Under the pieces are notes generated by a model. It worked only from the letters and a program-made list of their open reading frames with translations. It was not told where the DNA came from and did no database searches. A stretch of DNA of 5,860 bases, taken from an uncultured Halomicronema sp. (GTDB lineage: Bacteria; Cyanobacteriota; Cyanobacteriia; Phormidesmidales; Phormidesmidaceae). This document shows positions 4,929 to 5,860 of the stretch, in pieces. Both the position numbers and the translations under genes were made by a program. The stretch spans positions 1 to 5,860 of the forward strand of contig CALCPB010000713.1 in the NCBI GenBank assembly GCA_937897665.1, written 5' to 3'. Each line of letters starts with the position of its first letter. Position 1 is the first letter of the stretch.

Positions 4929-5860
4929 CTACGTCCAGCCCGGTGATGCAGTGCTGACAACACGCTTCAGCTCGGGAGTGATCTCAACGGTGTAGGCAAA
5001 GGGCGAAGACCCCGGTGGGGTCGGTGGCGTGAGCGCACTACCGTCGGGCCGTCGGGGAGAAAAGAACGCCTCGGCGGTGATCACCAGGTTGCCACTGGCG
5101 TTGCTACCAACATTTGTGACGTTCAGCGTGTTGCTGTTGCCATTGTTTAAAACAGCGGATAAGTAAGCCGCGTCTAACAGCTCACCATTTACGGGGTTGA
5201 TGCGTCCCAAGACTGAAACTTTGGCCCCGCCCCCAGAACCATAGTTCCTCAGCCAAGCCTGTTCCGCATCGTTGGCGGCGCGACGAAAGTCCTGCGTGGG
5301 GGTGCCTTGGGTTCCATCAACCGTGAACACGCCATAGAGGCTGTTGCCATCCCAGGCGATGCCGAGCCCGCGCCCATCGGTGCCAGTCACTTCATAGTCA
5401 GTGCGAATCCAGTTGTTGGCGGGGTTGGCACTGTCAAAGCTGGCGACAATCGGGTTTTGATTATTCGCACTCACTTGATTGGTGCCGATGTAAACCGTTT
5501 GGGTGCCAAAGGTAATGCGGGCGGCCCCAGTGGCAGCGATTTCGGCCTCACTGTTACCGGCGTTAAACTTCGGCACCCCGGTGGGAATCGATACCTGCAG
5601 GGCCGCCGCATCGACAGGGGGAAAAATCGGATTGTCGGCAGCGATAAAGCCAGGCGGCGCGAGGGGATTGTCAGAAACGAGAAAGAGCTGCTGCCCCAGA
5701 GGGGTATCCAGCCAGATTTGTTGGGTGCCGATCAGGTTGGCGATCGCCTCAAGCTGGCCGGTAGCCCCCTGCAGCTGAAAGATTACATCGTTAAAGTCGC
5801 CATCCGAGCGGCCATCAAAGCGAACATCTTCCATCGCGAAGACACCGGGACGGATTTCAC
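4929..5860 (-). CDS. DUF4114-type surface or secreted protein, C-terminal part (partial)
   Basis: The frame is open to the right edge: codons upstream of the first in-window ATG (5834) read EIRPGVFA, so the gene starts outside the window and that Met is internal. FAMEDVRFDGRSDGDFND followed by VIFQLQG (5840-5766) matches the DUF4114 signature, which ends in an acidic D-x-D-x-ND motif followed by a beta strand. DUF4114 occurs in large cyanobacterial secreted or cell-surface proteins; metal binding by the Asp residues is a guess. Counting from Met5834, a proline-rich linker (54-74) precedes a region (about 105-265) rich in G, N, T and D with VYIGTNQVS, NNWIRTDYEV, LYGVFTVDG and GGGAKVSVLGRINP, which looks like beta-sandwich or propeller repeats. 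A PPTPPGSSP linker and a short tail follow. There are no cysteines in the visible part and no C-terminal sorting signal that I recognise. The function is unknown. Confidence 0.8.
   Translation of the reverse strand, partial: EIRPGVFAMEDVRFDGRSDGDFNDVIFQLQGATGQLEAIANLIGTQQIWLDTPLGQQLFLVSDNPLAPPGFIAADNPIFPPVDAAALQVSIPTGVPKFNAGNSEAEIAATGAARITFGTQTVYIGTNQVSANNQNPIVASFDSANPANNWIRTDYEVTGTDGRGLGIAWDGNSLYGVFTVDGTQGTPTQDFRRAANDAEQAWLRNYGSGGGAKVSVLGRINPVNGELLDAAYLSAVLNNGNSNTLNVTNVGSNASGNLVITAEAFFSPRRPDGSALTPPTPPGSSPFAYTVEITPELKRVVSTASPGWT

Overview
The window looks like chromosomal DNA of a cyanobacterium, probably a filamentous Leptolyngbya-like lineage (the genus-level guess is inference). The evidence is nine exact copies of the octamer GCGATCGC (the HIP1 repeat typical of cyanobacterial genomes) in 5.86 kb, a pheophorbide-a-oxygenase-like Rieske protein, an exported pentapeptide-repeat protein with a TKSC-x-GC start, and a DUF4114-type surface protein. 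No mobile element, CRISPR array, tRNA or rRNA was seen.

Layout: (1) Positions 1-915, minus strand: a tandem-PAS sensor protein. Its reading frame is cut by a TAA at 37-39 inside the second PAS domain. The same frame continues to the window edge with the missing end of that domain (VLSDITAHK), so this is a nonsense-truncated or split gene whose rest lies to the left. (2) 916-1128: spacer. (3) 1129-1758, plus strand: a small cyanobacterial protein of two repeated winged-helix-like modules, probably DNA binding. (4) 1896-2789, plus strand: an LD-carboxypeptidase (peptidase family S66) with all three catalytic residues. (5) 2904-3272, minus strand: a short exported pentapeptide-repeat protein, convergent with the carboxypeptidase. 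(6) 3273-3475: a divergent regulatory region holding a strong GC hairpin and a small hairpin over the ribosome binding site of the pentapeptide gene. (7) 3476-4891, plus strand: a membrane-anchored Rieske non-haem iron oxygenase of the PAO/Tic55/PTC52 family. (8) 4929-5860, minus strand: the C-terminal part of a DUF4114 protein that continues past the right edge. A 10-bp imperfect stem-loop covers the stop codon of the oxygenase between the last two convergent genes.

The genes do not form one obvious pathway. Orientation changes at almost every gene; only the winged-helix gene and the carboxypeptidase run in the same direction, 137 bases apart. I see no clear new multi-gene system. The most interesting points are the interrupted PAS gene with a possible restart at its stop codon, the conserved-looking C-terminal region of the DUF4114 protein, and the RNA or operator structures between 3273 and 3384.
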